From Hyphomicrobiales bacterium (lineage in GTDB: Bacteria > Pseudomonadota > Alphaproteobacteria > Rhizobiales > Beijerinckiaceae), in NCBI GenBank assembly GCA_027483795.1, contig JAIXTT010000120.1, positions 1 through 54,733 of the forward strand: 54,733 bases of DNA, in the 5' to 3' direction. The notes under the pieces are model-generated. The model searched no databases. It saw only the letters and a list, made by a program, of their open reading frames with translations, and was not told where the DNA came from. The first letter of the stretch is position 1, and the number at the start of each line of letters is the position of its first letter. This document shows positions 37,145-45,754 of this stretch, one piece after another. Both the position numbers and the translations under genes were made by a program.

Positions 37145-37663
37145 TCACGCGCCTCCGTGGCCGACCGACGTCGGTTCCGGCGCGTCGCCGCGGGTGAACA
37201 GCCTCGCGATCTTTTCCACGGCGAAGAGCGCGACGAGCACGCCCGCCGCCGACATCGGCACATAGTCCCAGCCTTGGCTGATGCCGATCATCGGCATGGC
37301 CGCGGACCATGTCTTGCGGGCGAGTTCGGCCCCGTACCAGGCCATGGCGATCCCGAAGGAGAAGACCACGAGATCGGTCGTCAGCCGCATCAGGAAGCGC
37401 AGCGGGCGCGGCGCGAGCATCAGCCCGACTTCGAAGCCCATATGGTCGCCGTCGCGGACGCCCACGGCGGCCCCGAGCAGGATGAACCAGCTCATCAGAA
37501 GCAGGACGGAAGGCTCGGTCCAGGTGGGCGTGGCGTTCAGCACGTAGCGGCCGAACACCTGCCATGCGACCAGCACCGTCATCGTGAGGAGGCCCGACCC
37601 GGCAAGCCACAGCGCGGCGGTCGAAAGGCGTTTCAGCAGGGCGGAATAGGCGTCGAGCATCAC
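37145..37663 (-). CDS. dctQ: TRAP transporter small permease (DctQ family, second system)
   Basis: A 172-residue protein with four membrane segments (about residues 15-37, 48-66, 88-108 and 128-150). WQVFGRYVLNATPTWTEP and GAAVGVRDGDHMGFE are the usual DctQ pattern. It lies between dctP and dctM. The 55-base gap to dctP contains a long hairpin. Confidence 0.92.
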   Translation of the reverse strand: MMLDAYSALLKRLSTAALWLAGSGLLTMTVLVAWQVFGRYVLNATPTWTEPSVLLLMSWFILLGAAVGVRDGDHMGFEVGLMLAPRPLRFLMRLTTDLVVFSFGIAMAWYGAELARKTWSAAMPMIGISQGWDYVPMSAAGVLVALFAVEKIARLFTRGDAPEPTSVGHGGA

Positions 37664-37679
37664 GGGCCTCCGAGGAAGA

Positions 37680-37710
37680 CGTCCCGCCGCGGACGGTCCG
37701 CGGCGGGACG
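37680..37710 (-). terminator. Hairpin between dctP2 and dctQ2
   Basis: A perfect 14-base stem (CGTCCCGCCGCGGA/TCCGCGGCGGGACG) with a three-base loop. On the minus strand it is followed by TCTTCC, a poor T run. It may act as a partial terminator or protect the dctP message. Confidence 0.6.
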
Positions 37711-37718
37711 CCGGGGCG

Positions 37719-38708
37719 TCAGCCCGCGACCGCCTGAATGCGGGTCACGAGCGCCTGCAGTTCCGGCGTGGCCGCGAAGCGGGCATAGACGGGCCGCATC
37801 GCGTCGATGAAGGCCTGCTTCTCCACCGTGTTGACCGCGGCGCCGCGGCTTTCGACCGTCTGGCGGGCGGTCCGCTCGCGGGCGTCCCAGAGACCGCGCA
37901 TATGCGGCACGGACTCGCGGGCCGCCGCGCGGATGATCTCGCGGTCGGGAGCGGCGAGGCGGTCCCAAGCGCGCTTGGACATGACCAGCACTTCCGGCGA
38001 CATCGAATGCTCGGTCATCGAATAGAAGCGCGAGACTTCGAAATGGCGGGTCGATTCATAGGACGGCCAGTTGTTCTCGGCCCCGTCGATGACGCCGGTC
38101 TGCAGCGCGGAGAACACTTCGCCGAAGGGCATCGGCGTCGGGTTCGCGCCGAGCGCCTGAACCAGCGAGACGAAGAGGTCCGACTGCTGGACGCGGATCT
38201 TGAGCCCCGCCATGTCGGCGGGACGGTTGATCGGGCGGCGGCCGTTGTAGAACGAGCGCGCACCGGAGTCGTAATAGCCGAGGCCGATCAGGTCATGCGG
38301 CTCCAGCGAGGTGAGGATGGAGCGGCCGATGTCGCCGTCCATCACCGCCCGCATATGCGACACCGAGCGGAAGATGAAGGGCAGGGCGGGAACCGCCGTC
38401 TGGGCCACGAGATTGTTCAGCGGGCCGAGATTGATGCGGTTCATGTCGAGCACGCCGAGACGGGTCTGCGTGATCGTGTCGGCTTCCTGCCCGAGCTGGC
38501 TCGAATGGAACACCTGGATGCGGATGCGGCCCTGCGTCCGCTCTTCGACGAGCCGGCCCATGAACTTGACGGCTTCCACCGTCGGATAGCCGTCGGGATG
38601 GGTGTCGGCGGAGCGCAGGGTCACGGCCTGCGCGGAAGCCTTGCCGAGCAGCGCGGGCGTGGCGAGCGCGGCGCCGGAGAGCTTCAGGAAAAGGCGTCTC
38701 GTGGTCAT
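37719..38708 (-). CDS. dctP: TRAP transporter substrate-binding protein (DctP family, second system)
   Basis: A 329-residue periplasmic protein with a signal peptide (MTTRRLFLKLSGAALATPALLGKASAQ; twin arginines at residues 4-5). The canonical DctP region is clear: GLKIRVQQSDLFVSLVQALGANPTPMPFGEVFSALQTGVIDGAENNWPSY. The arginine in LKIRVQQ should bind the carboxylate of the ligand. Located 41 bases after uxaC, suggesting uptake of hexuronate or a related sugar acid. The start at 38708 follows AGGAGG. Confidence 0.95.
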   Translation of the reverse strand: MTTRRLFLKLSGAALATPALLGKASAQAVTLRSADTHPDGYPTVEAVKFMGRLVEERTQGRIRIQVFHSSQLGQEADTITQTRLGVLDMNRINLGPLNNLVAQTAVPALPFIFRSVSHMRAVMDGDIGRSILTSLEPHDLIGLGYYDSGARSFYNGRRPINRPADMAGLKIRVQQSDLFVSLVQALGANPTPMPFGEVFSALQTGVIDGAENNWPSYESTRHFEVSRFYSMTEHSMSPEVLVMSKRAWDRLAAPDREIIRAAARESVPHMRGLWDARERTARQTVESRGAAVNTVEKQAFIDAMRPVYARFAATPELQALVTRIQAVAG

Positions 38709-38749
38709 GGACAGTTCCTCCTTGGGGTTTCTCGACCGGTTGTCCCGGT

Positions 38750-40153
38750 TCAGAGGCGATAGGCCGCCTTGGCCAGACGATAGGCCAAGTCGCGGGCGGT
38801 TTCGACGGCCTCGTCCTCGTCGAGCCGATGCTCGGCGACGAGGCGGGCGAGAAAGGCGCAGTCGCAACGGCGCGCCATGTCGTGGCGCGCGGGGATCGAC
38901 AGATAGGCGCGGGTGTCGTCGTTGAAGCCGACCGTATTGGCGAAGCCCGCCGTCTCGGTCGTCGCCTCGCGGAAGCGCCGCATGCCTTCGGGCGCATCGA
39001 AGAACCACCAGGGCGGCCCCAGCCGCAGCGCCGGATAGACCCCGGCCAAGGTCGCCAGCTCGCGGGAATAGCTCGTCTCGTCGAGCGTGAAGACGATGAC
39101 GGTCAGGCGCGTCTCATGGCCGACCGCGTCGAGCAGCGGCTTCAGCGCCCGGACATAGTCCGTGGGCGTCGGAATGTCCGCGCCCTTGTCGCGACCGAAG
39201 ACGCGGAACAGCGTCGGCGAGTGGTTCCGGAACGAGCCGGGATGGATCTGCATCACGAGCCCGTCGTCGAGGCTCATGCGCGCGAATTCGGTCAGCATCT
39301 GGCCGCGGAAGAGGTCTGCCTCCTCGGGCGTCACGGGCCCGGCGACGACGCGCGCGAACAGCGCTTCGGCCTCGGCCCGCGGCAGATCCGCGGTGCGCGC
39401 CGTGGCGTGGCCGTGGTCGGAGGCCGTCGCGCCGCGCGCGATGAAATAGGCGCGGCGGGCGCGATGGGCGGCCAGATAGCCCGACCATGTCCGCGTGTTC
39501 TCTCCCGTCAGGTCGCCGAGAGCGGCGACGTTCGCGCGGAAACCTTCGAATTCGGGGTCGACCGTCGCATCGGGCCGATAGCAGGGGAGCACGCGTCCCT
39601 TCCAGCCCGAGGCCCGCACCGTATCGTGATGGGCGAGGTCGTCGAGCGCGCCGTCGGTCGTCGAGATCGCCTCGATGCCGAAGCGCTCGTAGAGCGCGCG
39701 CGGCCGGAAGGCGGGCGTGACGAGCTTTTCCGCGATGGCGTCGTAGAGGCGGTCGGCATTGGCCTCGGTCAGCCGCTCCTCGATGCCGAACACGTCTTCG
39801 AGCGCATGTTCGAACCACATGCGCGTCGGCGTGCCGCGGAACAGCGGCCAATGCGCCGCGAAACGCCGCCAGATCACGCGGGGGTCGGTCTCCACCGGGC
39901 CGCCGTCGACGCGCGGAACGCCGAGGCCCTCGAGCGCGACGCCCTGCGAATGCAGCATGCGGAATACGTAATGGTCCGGCTTCACGAACAGCGTCGCCGG
40001 ATCGGGAAACGCCTCGTCGAGAGCGTACCAGGCCGGGTCCGTGTGACCGTGCGGGGAGAGGATCGGCAGGTCGCGCACGGCCGCGTAGAGCCGGCGCGCG
40101 ATGGCGCGCATGTCCGGATCGGAGGGGAACAGGCGGTCGGGATGAAGCGGCAC
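38750..40153 (-). CDS. uxaC: Uronate isomerase
   Basis: An enzyme of the amidohydrolase superfamily converting D-glucuronate to D-fructuronate and D-galacturonate to D-tagaturonate. Markers are ILSPHGHTDPAWYA with the metal-binding histidines, GIEAISTTDGALDDL, LVMQIHPGSFRNHS and ANTVGFNDDTRAYLSIP. I chose the GTG at 40153, giving 467 residues that begin VPLHPDRLFPSDP, the usual start of the family. A further GTG at 40186 adds 11 residues but would sit inside the palindrome at 40185-40198. First gene of the TRAP operon, divergent from a GntR regulator. Confidence 0.93.
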   Translation of the reverse strand: MPLHPDRLFPSDPDMRAIARRLYAAVRDLPILSPHGHTDPAWYALDEAFPDPATLFVKPDHYVFRMLHSQGVALEGLGVPRVDGGPVETDPRVIWRRFAAHWPLFRGTPTRMWFEHALEDVFGIEERLTEANADRLYDAIAEKLVTPAFRPRALYERFGIEAISTTDGALDDLAHHDTVRASGWKGRVLPCYRPDATVDPEFEGFRANVAALGDLTGENTRTWSGYLAAHRARRAYFIARGATASDHGHATARTADLPRAEAEALFARVVAGPVTPEEADLFRGQMLTEFARMSLDDGLVMQIHPGSFRNHSPTLFRVFGRDKGADIPTPTDYVRALKPLLDAVGHETRLTVIVFTLDETSYSRELATLAGVYPALRLGPPWWFFDAPEGMRRFREATTETAGFANTVGFNDDTRAYLSIPARHDMARRCDCAFLARLVAEHRLDEDEAVETARDLAYRLAKAAYRL

Positions 40154-40184
40154 GGGAGCGTTTCCGTCTTGCTGAACTGAGTAC

Positions 40185-40198
40185 ACTAATATATTAGT
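40185..40198. promoter_or_regulatory. Candidate GntR operator between uxaC and gntR
   Basis: A perfect 14-base palindrome ACTAATATATTAGT, unusually A/T-rich for this DNA, lies seven bases before the gntR ATG and 31 bases before the preferred uxaC start. It fits an operator for the adjacent FCD-type regulator, controlling both divergent units. Confidence 0.65.
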
Positions 40199-40205
40199 AT
40201 GTCAA

Positions 40206-40922
40206 ATGACGTCGAGACCCGCCACAGCCTCCGCCGCGTCGGATCGTCGCCCGCCTGCGCCGAGGGATCGGGCCACGGCGGCGAGCGCGATCGGGGCCGA
40301 GCTGCGGGCCGAGATCCTCGATCTTTCGCTTCCGCCGGGAACCCCGCTGGTCGAAAAGCTTCTGACCGCGCGGTTCGGCGTGTCCCGCACGCCCGTGCGT
40401 GAGGCGCTGATCCGGCTGGCCGAAGAGGGGCTCGTCGAGATCTTTCCGCAGTCGGGCACCTTCGTCGGGCGCATTCCCGTCGCGGCCTTGCCCGAGGCGG
40501 TCGTGATCCGTCAGGCGCTCGAATCGGCCGCGCTGTCGCTCGCCGTCTCCCGTGCGCGGCCGGAGGACGACGAGCGGCTCGCCGCGATCGTCCTGCGTCA
40601 GAAGGCCATGGCGGAGGCGGGCGACAGGGACGGATTCCACGCCGCCGACGAGACGTTCCACGAGACCGTCTCCGACATCGCCGGCCATCCCGGCCTTTGG
40701 CGCATCGCGCAGCAGGCCAAGGCCCAGATCGACCGCCTGAGGCGCATGACGCTTCCGGTTCCGGGGCGGATGAAGGCCGTCATCGCCGATCACGAGGCGA
40801 TCCTCGCGGCCTTCCGGGCGCGCGACCGCGCGTCCGCGCTCGCGGCGCTCGAACGGCATCTTTCCCTCGTGATCCCGGACGCCGAGGCGATCCGCGCCCG
40901 CCACCCGCATTACTTCCTCTAG
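40206..40922 (+). CDS. GntR-family (FCD) transcriptional regulator
   Basis: A 238-residue regulator with an N-terminal winged helix (KLLTARFGVSRTPVREALIRLAEEGLVEIFPQSGTFV, about residues 50-87) and an all-helical FCD ligand domain containing metal-ligand-type histidines (ADETFHETVSDIAGHPGLW and DHEAILAAFRARD). FCD proteins commonly sense sugar acids. It is divergent from uxaC with an A/T-rich palindrome between, so it probably controls the uxaC-TRAP operon. Confidence 0.93.
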   Translation: MTSRPATASAASDRRPPAPRDRATAASAIGAELRAEILDLSLPPGTPLVEKLLTARFGVSRTPVREALIRLAEEGLVEIFPQSGTFVGRIPVAALPEAVVIRQALESAALSLAVSRARPEDDERLAAIVLRQKAMAEAGDRDGFHAADETFHETVSDIAGHPGLWRIAQQAKAQIDRLRRMTLPVPGRMKAVIADHEAILAAFRARDRASALAALERHLSLVIPDAEAIRARHPHYFL

Positions 40923-41023
40923 AGAGATCCCGGCGGGTTCCGGATCCGCCGACGGGTCCGGTTGGACGTCGAGCCCCAAGGCCGGATAGTGTCCGGCGCG
41001 ACATCGCGAGATCGGGACGCGCC

Positions 41024-41902
41024 GTGGAATCGACCGTCAACATCCCTCCGGACCTGCTTCGGGCCTTCGTTGCCGTCGTGGAATGCGGCGGCTTTTCGCA
41101 GGCGGCCGAAAGGCTGCTGCGCGGCCAATCGGCCGTGTCGCTCCAGGTGAAGCGGCTCGAGGATCGGCTCGGCGTGAAGCTGCTCGACAGGAACCCGCGC
41201 CGCGTCGCGCTCACGCCCGAGGGCGAATTGCTGCTCGACCGCGCGCGTCGGATCCTCCGGCTCAACGACGAGCTCGTCGCGCAGTTCAGCGAAGTCGAAT
41301 TGTCCGGTCTCGTGCGGCTCGGAGCCCCCGAGGATTTCGCCACGAGCCATCTGCCTGCGGTGCTCGCCCGTTTCGCGCGCGCCCATCCGCGGGTCGCGCT
41401 CGAAGTCACCTGCGAATTGACGCTCGAAGTCATCGAGCGCTTCCGGACGGGCGGATTGGACATCGCTCTCGTCAAGCGCGAGCCTTTGGGCGGGATCGGC
41501 GGCATCAGAGTGTGGCGGGAGCCGCTCGTCTGGGTGGCGGGCGACCGGCACCTTGCGGAGCCCGATGGTCCGCTGCCCTTGGCGGTGTCCCCGCGTCCCT
41601 GCGTCTATCGCAAGAGGGCGACCGACGCGCTCGATGCGGCGGGGCGGTCTTGGCGCATCGCCTATACCTGCGGATCCCTTGCCGGCACGCATGCGGCGGT
41701 GCGGGCCGGGCTCGGCGTCACCGTGCTGCCCAAGGCGATGGTGCCGCACGATCTCACCATGCTCGACGCCGTGAGTTTCGGCCTGCCCGATCTGGCGGAT
41801 ACGGAAATGGCGCTTCTCTCCGCTCCGCAATTGTCGCCCGCCGCGCAGCGCCTTCGCGACGTGATCGTGCGGGAACTGGAGCATGCGGGCGTCGCGGCCT
41901 AG
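41024..41902 (+). CDS. LysR-family transcriptional regulator
   Basis: A 292-residue regulator. The helix-turn-helix is at about residues 10-70 (LLRAFVAVVECGGFSQAAERL, SAVSLQVKRLEDRLGVKLLDR, TPEGELLLDRARRIL) and a periplasmic-binding-like sensor domain follows. The GTG at 41024 has GGGA upstream and gives the typical N-terminus. Its targets are not evident: neighbours are gntR upstream and uup downstream on the same strand. Confidence 0.92.
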   Translation: MESTVNIPPDLLRAFVAVVECGGFSQAAERLLRGQSAVSLQVKRLEDRLGVKLLDRNPRRVALTPEGELLLDRARRILRLNDELVAQFSEVELSGLVRLGAPEDFATSHLPAVLARFARAHPRVALEVTCELTLEVIERFRTGGLDIALVKREPLGGIGGIRVWREPLVWVAGDRHLAEPDGPLPLAVSPRPCVYRKRATDALDAAGRSWRIAYTCGSLAGTHAAVRAGLGVTVLPKAMVPHDLTMLDAVSFGLPDLADTEMALLSAPQLSPAAQRLRDVIVRELEHAGVAA

Positions 41903-41979
41903 CGGGTCCGGCGCATCCGACTTGCTCCGGCCGCCCTCGTCGTCCATATCCGGCGGGCCCTTCCGAACCGCCGGTGCGC

Positions 41980-43794
41980 ATGTCCCTTCCGCCTCTCGTC
42001 CATCTCCGCTCGGTCGCGCTCACCTTCGGCGGCACCCCGCTTCTGGAGTCCGCGGAGATCGCGGTCGCACCGGGCGACCGGATCGGTCTCGTCGGCCGCA
42101 ACGGATCGGGGAAGTCCACTCTGCTGAAGATCGCGGCGGGCCTCGTCGAGGCGGATCGCGGCTCGCGCTTCGTCCAGCCCGGCGCGACGATCCGTTATCT
42201 TCCGCAGGAACCCGACCTCGCGGGCTTCAAGACGACGCTCGCTTACGTCGAGGCGGGGCTCGGCCCGGGCGACGATCCCTATCGTGCCCGCTACCTGCTC
42301 GAACGGCTCGGCATGACGGGAGAGGAGAACCCGTCGCTCCTGTCCGGCGGCGAGGCGCGGCGCGCGGCCTTGGCGCGCACGCTCGCGCCCGAGCCCGACG
42401 TTCTGCTGCTCGACGAGCCGACCAACCATCTCGACCTGCCCGCCATCGACCGGCTCGAACAGGAGCTGAAGGGCCTGCGCTCGGCGGTCGTCCTGATCAG
42501 CCATGACCGGCGTTTCCTCGAAAACCTGACGCGGTCGACGATCTGGCTGGACCGCGGCATCACGCGCCGGCTCGAACGCGGTTTCGCCGCCTTCGAGGAA
42601 TGGCGCGACAAGATCCTCGAGGAGGAGGAGGCCGAGCGCCACAAGCTCGACCGCGAAATTCTCCGCGAAGAGCATTGGGTCCGTTACGGCGTGACGGCCC
42701 GCCGCAAGCGCAATGTCCGCCGCATGGCGCAGCTGGCCGACCTCAGGAAGACGCGCAGGGAAGGTCGGCGCGCGGTCGGGCAGGTGAAGATGACCGCCTC
42801 CGAGGCCGAAGCCTCGGGCGCGCAGGTGATCGTCGCGGACAAGATCGCGAAGAGCTTCGAGGGCCGTCCGATCGTCAAGGATCTCTCGCTGCGCCTGCTG
42901 CGCGGCGACCGGATCGGGATCGTCGGGCCGAACGGTGCGGGGAAGACGACGCTTCTCAACATGCTGACCGGCGTCCTCGCGCCCGATCAGGGCGAAGTGA
43001 CGCTCGGCACGAAACTCGCGCTCGTCACGATCGACCAGAAGCGCGCGGCGCTCGATCCGAACCTTTCGGTGCAGGACACGCTCACGGGCGGCCGCGGCGA
43101 CTCCGTGACGGTCAACGGCCAGGCCAAGCACGTCGTCGGCTATCTCAAGGATTTCCTCTTCACGCCGCTGCAGGTGCGCCAGCCCGTCTCGGCGCTGTCG
43201 GGCGGCGAGCGGGCGCGCCTCCTCCTCGCCCGCGCGCTCGCGACGCCGTCGAACCTCCTCGTGCTGGACGAGCCGACCAACGACCTCGATCTGGAGACGC
43301 TCGACCTGCTCGAAGAACTCCTCGGCGATTACGAGGGCACGATCCTGCTCGTGAGCCACGATCGCGATTTTCTCGACCGCTGCTGCACCGCGATCCTGAT
43401 GGCGGAGGGGGACGGGCGCTGGATCGAATACGGCGGCGGCTATTCGGACATGGTCGCCCAGCGCGGCGAAGGCGTCGCGGCGCGCAAGGCGGAGAGCGCG
43501 GAGCCGCGCAACGGCACGACGCCGAAATCCGCATCGCCCGTGCCGGATGCGGGCAAGCGCAAGCTGACCTTCAAGGAAAAGCATGCGCTGGAGACGCTGC
43601 CCGCGCGGATGGATGCGCTGAACCGCGACATCGCCAAGCTTCAGGCCGTGCTCGACGATCCGGGCCTCTATGCGCGCGACGCCGTCCGTTTCGAGAAGGC
43701 GACCGCCCTGCTCGCCAAGGCGCATGAGGATCTGGCGGCGACCGAGGAAGAGTGGCTCACGCTGGAAATGCTGCGGGAAGAGCTCGAGGGGTGA
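41980..43794 (+). CDS. uup: ABC-F family ATPase Uup
   Basis: A 604-residue soluble protein with two ABC domains and no membrane segment. The first Walker A is GRNGSGKS (residues 39-46), the second GPNGAGKTT (about 315); signatures are LLSGGEARRAAL and ALSGGERARLLLA. The linker between the domains is charged and helical (EEEEAERHKLDREILREEHW). A C-terminal coiled coil (LTFKEKHALETLPARMDALNRDI) is characteristic of Uup, a ribosome- and DNA-repair-linked ABC-F protein. A housekeeping gene between accessory clusters. Confidence 0.93.
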   Translation: MSLPPLVHLRSVALTFGGTPLLESAEIAVAPGDRIGLVGRNGSGKSTLLKIAAGLVEADRGSRFVQPGATIRYLPQEPDLAGFKTTLAYVEAGLGPGDDPYRARYLLERLGMTGEENPSLLSGGEARRAALARTLAPEPDVLLLDEPTNHLDLPAIDRLEQELKGLRSAVVLISHDRRFLENLTRSTIWLDRGITRRLERGFAAFEEWRDKILEEEEAERHKLDREILREEHWVRYGVTARRKRNVRRMAQLADLRKTRREGRRAVGQVKMTASEAEASGAQVIVADKIAKSFEGRPIVKDLSLRLLRGDRIGIVGPNGAGKTTLLNMLTGVLAPDQGEVTLGTKLALVTIDQKRAALDPNLSVQDTLTGGRGDSVTVNGQAKHVVGYLKDFLFTPLQVRQPVSALSGGERARLLLARALATPSNLLVLDEPTNDLDLETLDLLEELLGDYEGTILLVSHDRDFLDRCCTAILMAEGDGRWIEYGGGYSDMVAQRGEGVAARKAESAEPRNGTTPKSASPVPDAGKRKLTFKEKHALETLPARMDALNRDIAKLQAVLDDPGLYARDAVRFEKATALLAKAHEDLAATEEEWLTLEMLREELEG

Positions 43795-43853
43795 CCTCCG
43801 CCGAGACCGGTCTCGTTGCCGGCCGGCCGCGTCTTCACAGGGTCCCGAAACGA

Positions 43854-43880
43854 CCATGCCCGGCACGAGGCCGGGCATGG
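43854..43880. repeat. REP-like palindrome
   Basis: An 11-base stem CCATGCCCGGC/GCCGGGCATGG with loop ACGAG. It resembles the intergenic palindrome at 51881-51909 (GGCCGGG/CCCGGCC core with a terminal ATG/CAT). It sits between the converging uup and sugar permease genes and could serve as a terminator. Confidence 0.65.
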
Positions 43881-43930
43881 GGAAAGGTGCGGACGCCCGG
43901 GACGCGCCCGGGCGAGACGCCGAGGGGCGC

Positions 43931-44812
43931 TCAGCTCTTCACCGCGCCCGCGGTCAGGCCCGAGACCATGTATTTCCGGAAGGCGTAATATACGGCCGCC
44001 GGGGGCAGGGCATAGATCAGGCCCGTGGTCATCAGCAGTTCCCACGGCGAGTCGTCCGCCGAGAGGAAGTTGCCGAGCGCGACGGGCAGCGTCAGCGTGT
44101 TTTCCTTCGACAGCAGCAGGAACGCGTAGAGATATTCGTTCCAGGCGAGCAGCACCGCATAGGTGCCGATCGCGACCAGCGAAGGCGCCATCAGCGGCAG
44201 ATAGACCAGCCGGAAGAGCTGAAGGGGCGTCGCGCCGTCCATGATCGCCGCTTCGTCGAGTTCGGCCGGAAGCTTGTCCGAGGCCTGTTTCAGCACCCAG
44301 ATCGCATAGGGCGAGGCGATGGCCAGCATCGCGAGGATCAGCGCCCAGTCGGTGTTGAGCAGGCCGTAGAAGGCCATCGTCCGATACATCGGCACCGCGA
44401 GGAAGGCCGCGGGGATGAAATAGGTGAACAGCGCCATGTTGAGCACCGTCCGCCCGCCCGGCACCTTCAGCCGGCTGATCGCGAAGGCCGCCGTCGTCGC
44501 CACCACCAGCGTCAGCGCCCCGACCATCGCCGCGATGAAGATCGAGTTCCACAGCTGCTGCCAGAAATGGTTCAGGAAGTAGTGCTTCTCTCCGAGCACG
44601 ATCTCGAAATTGCGGATCGTCGGGTTCTCGGGGAACCAGTTCCCCGAAAAGGCGGACTGCTTGTCGGAAAAGGCGAACAGGCAGAGATGGTAGATCGGCA
44701 GCAGGGTCCAGATCAGGACCGGGATGCCGATCAGCAGCAGCTTCGCCTCGTTCGTCGCGTTGCGGAACGTGAAACTCGAGCCGTTGCGGGCGTTTCTGGC
44801 GGAGACGGTCAT
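43931..44812 (-). CDS. Sugar ABC transporter permease (MalG type)
   Basis: A 293-residue inner-membrane permease with six hydrophobic segments. The EAA loop is EAAIMDGATPLQLFRLVYLPLMAPSL, as in carbohydrate uptake transporters of the CUT1 class. It is the last gene of an operon of binding protein, permease and permease, and overlaps the upstream permease by ATGA. No ATPase gene follows. Confidence 0.94.
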   Translation of the reverse strand: MTVSARNARNGSSFTFRNATNEAKLLLIGIPVLIWTLLPIYHLCLFAFSDKQSAFSGNWFPENPTIRNFEIVLGEKHYFLNHFWQQLWNSIFIAAMVGALTLVVATTAAFAISRLKVPGGRTVLNMALFTYFIPAAFLAVPMYRTMAFYGLLNTDWALILAMLAIASPYAIWVLKQASDKLPAELDEAAIMDGATPLQLFRLVYLPLMAPSLVAIGTYAVLLAWNEYLYAFLLLSKENTLTLPVALGNFLSADDSPWELLMTTGLIYALPPAAVYYAFRKYMVSGLTAGAVKS

Positions 44813-45687
44813 TTCGAGAGCCGCTTCATCATGAAATAGACGAGGGGAAGGATCAGCGGCATGGCCGACACGATGGTCGCCATCGAAAGATCCACCTGCG
44901 CGAGTCGCAGATAGCGGATGCCCAGCGTGGCGAGCACATGGGTGAGGTCCGCGGGGCCGCCGCCCGTGAGCAGATAGACGCTGTTGAAGTCGCCGAGCGA
45001 CCAGATCGTCGAGAGCGTGAGGCTCGTCAGATAGAGCTGCTTCATCGACGGCCAAGTGATGAAGCGGAAGCGCTGGACCTTCGACGCGCCGTCGACCTGC
45101 GCGGCCTCGTAGAGGTCCGTCGAAATCGCGAGCCGGCCCGACAGGAAGATCAGCGTCCAGAAGGGCAGCGACTTCCAGATATGGACGAGGATCGCGAAGA
45201 AGAGGGCGAGCTGCGGATCGTTCAGCCAGTTCGGGCCGTCCTGGAAGGTCAGCTTGAACCAGGTCTGGTTGATGACGCCCCATTCCGGATTGAGCATGAA
45301 CCGGACCGACAGGATGGTCGGGATCGACGGCACCGCCCAAGGCAGGATGAAAAGGACCGTGAGCGCTTTGATCCACCAGCGTTGGATCATGAAGAAACCG
45401 GACAGCAGCAGCGCCACCATCATCTTCAGATTGATGCCGATGAAGAGGAAAACGAGCGTGTTGACGACCGACCGCTGAAAGATCGGATCGGTCCAAAGCT
45501 CGACATAGCTCTCGGGATCATGCGCCAGCCAGAAGGCGTAGATCACCGGGTAGACCACGAAAAGCGCGAAGACCAGCAGATAGGGCGTGACGAGGATCAT
45601 GCCCCACAGCTGCCAGGACGACAGCCCGGTCTTGCCGGGGGTCGCGCCGGCGGCGCCTTCGCGAGCGGGGAGTGTGACGGTGGACAT
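44809..45687 (-). CDS. Sugar ABC transporter permease (MalF type)
   Basis: A 292-residue membrane permease with an EAA loop EAAQVDGASKVQRFRFITWPSM. It pairs with the MalG-type subunit. The start at 45687 (MSTVTLP) is preferred; an in-frame ATG at 45750 lies within the terminator hairpin. A strong terminator separates it from the binding-protein gene. Confidence 0.93.
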   Translation of the reverse strand: MSTVTLPAREGAAGATPGKTGLSSWQLWGMILVTPYLLVFALFVVYPVIYAFWLAHDPESYVELWTDPIFQRSVVNTLVFLFIGINLKMMVALLLSGFFMIQRWWIKALTVLFILPWAVPSIPTILSVRFMLNPEWGVINQTWFKLTFQDGPNWLNDPQLALFFAILVHIWKSLPFWTLIFLSGRLAISTDLYEAAQVDGASKVQRFRFITWPSMKQLYLTSLTLSTIWSLGDFNSVYLLTGGGPADLTHVLATLGIRYLRLAQVDLSMATIVSAMPLILPLVYFMMKRLSK

Positions 45688-45707
45688 CCGCGAGCCTTGT
45701 TCGAGCC

Positions 45708-45744
45708 AAAAAAAAGGCGGCGGCCGCGAGGCGCGGCCGCCGCC
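45708..45744 (-). terminator. Intrinsic terminator between the sugar-binding protein and permease genes
   Basis: On the minus strand a perfect 12-base stem (GGCGGCGGCCGC/GCGGCCGCCGCC) with a five-base loop is followed directly by eight T. It is a textbook terminator lying ten bases past the binding-protein stop, so the permeases depend on read-through or on a promoter of their own. Confidence 0.92.
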
Positions 45745-45754
45745 CGTCACGGGA

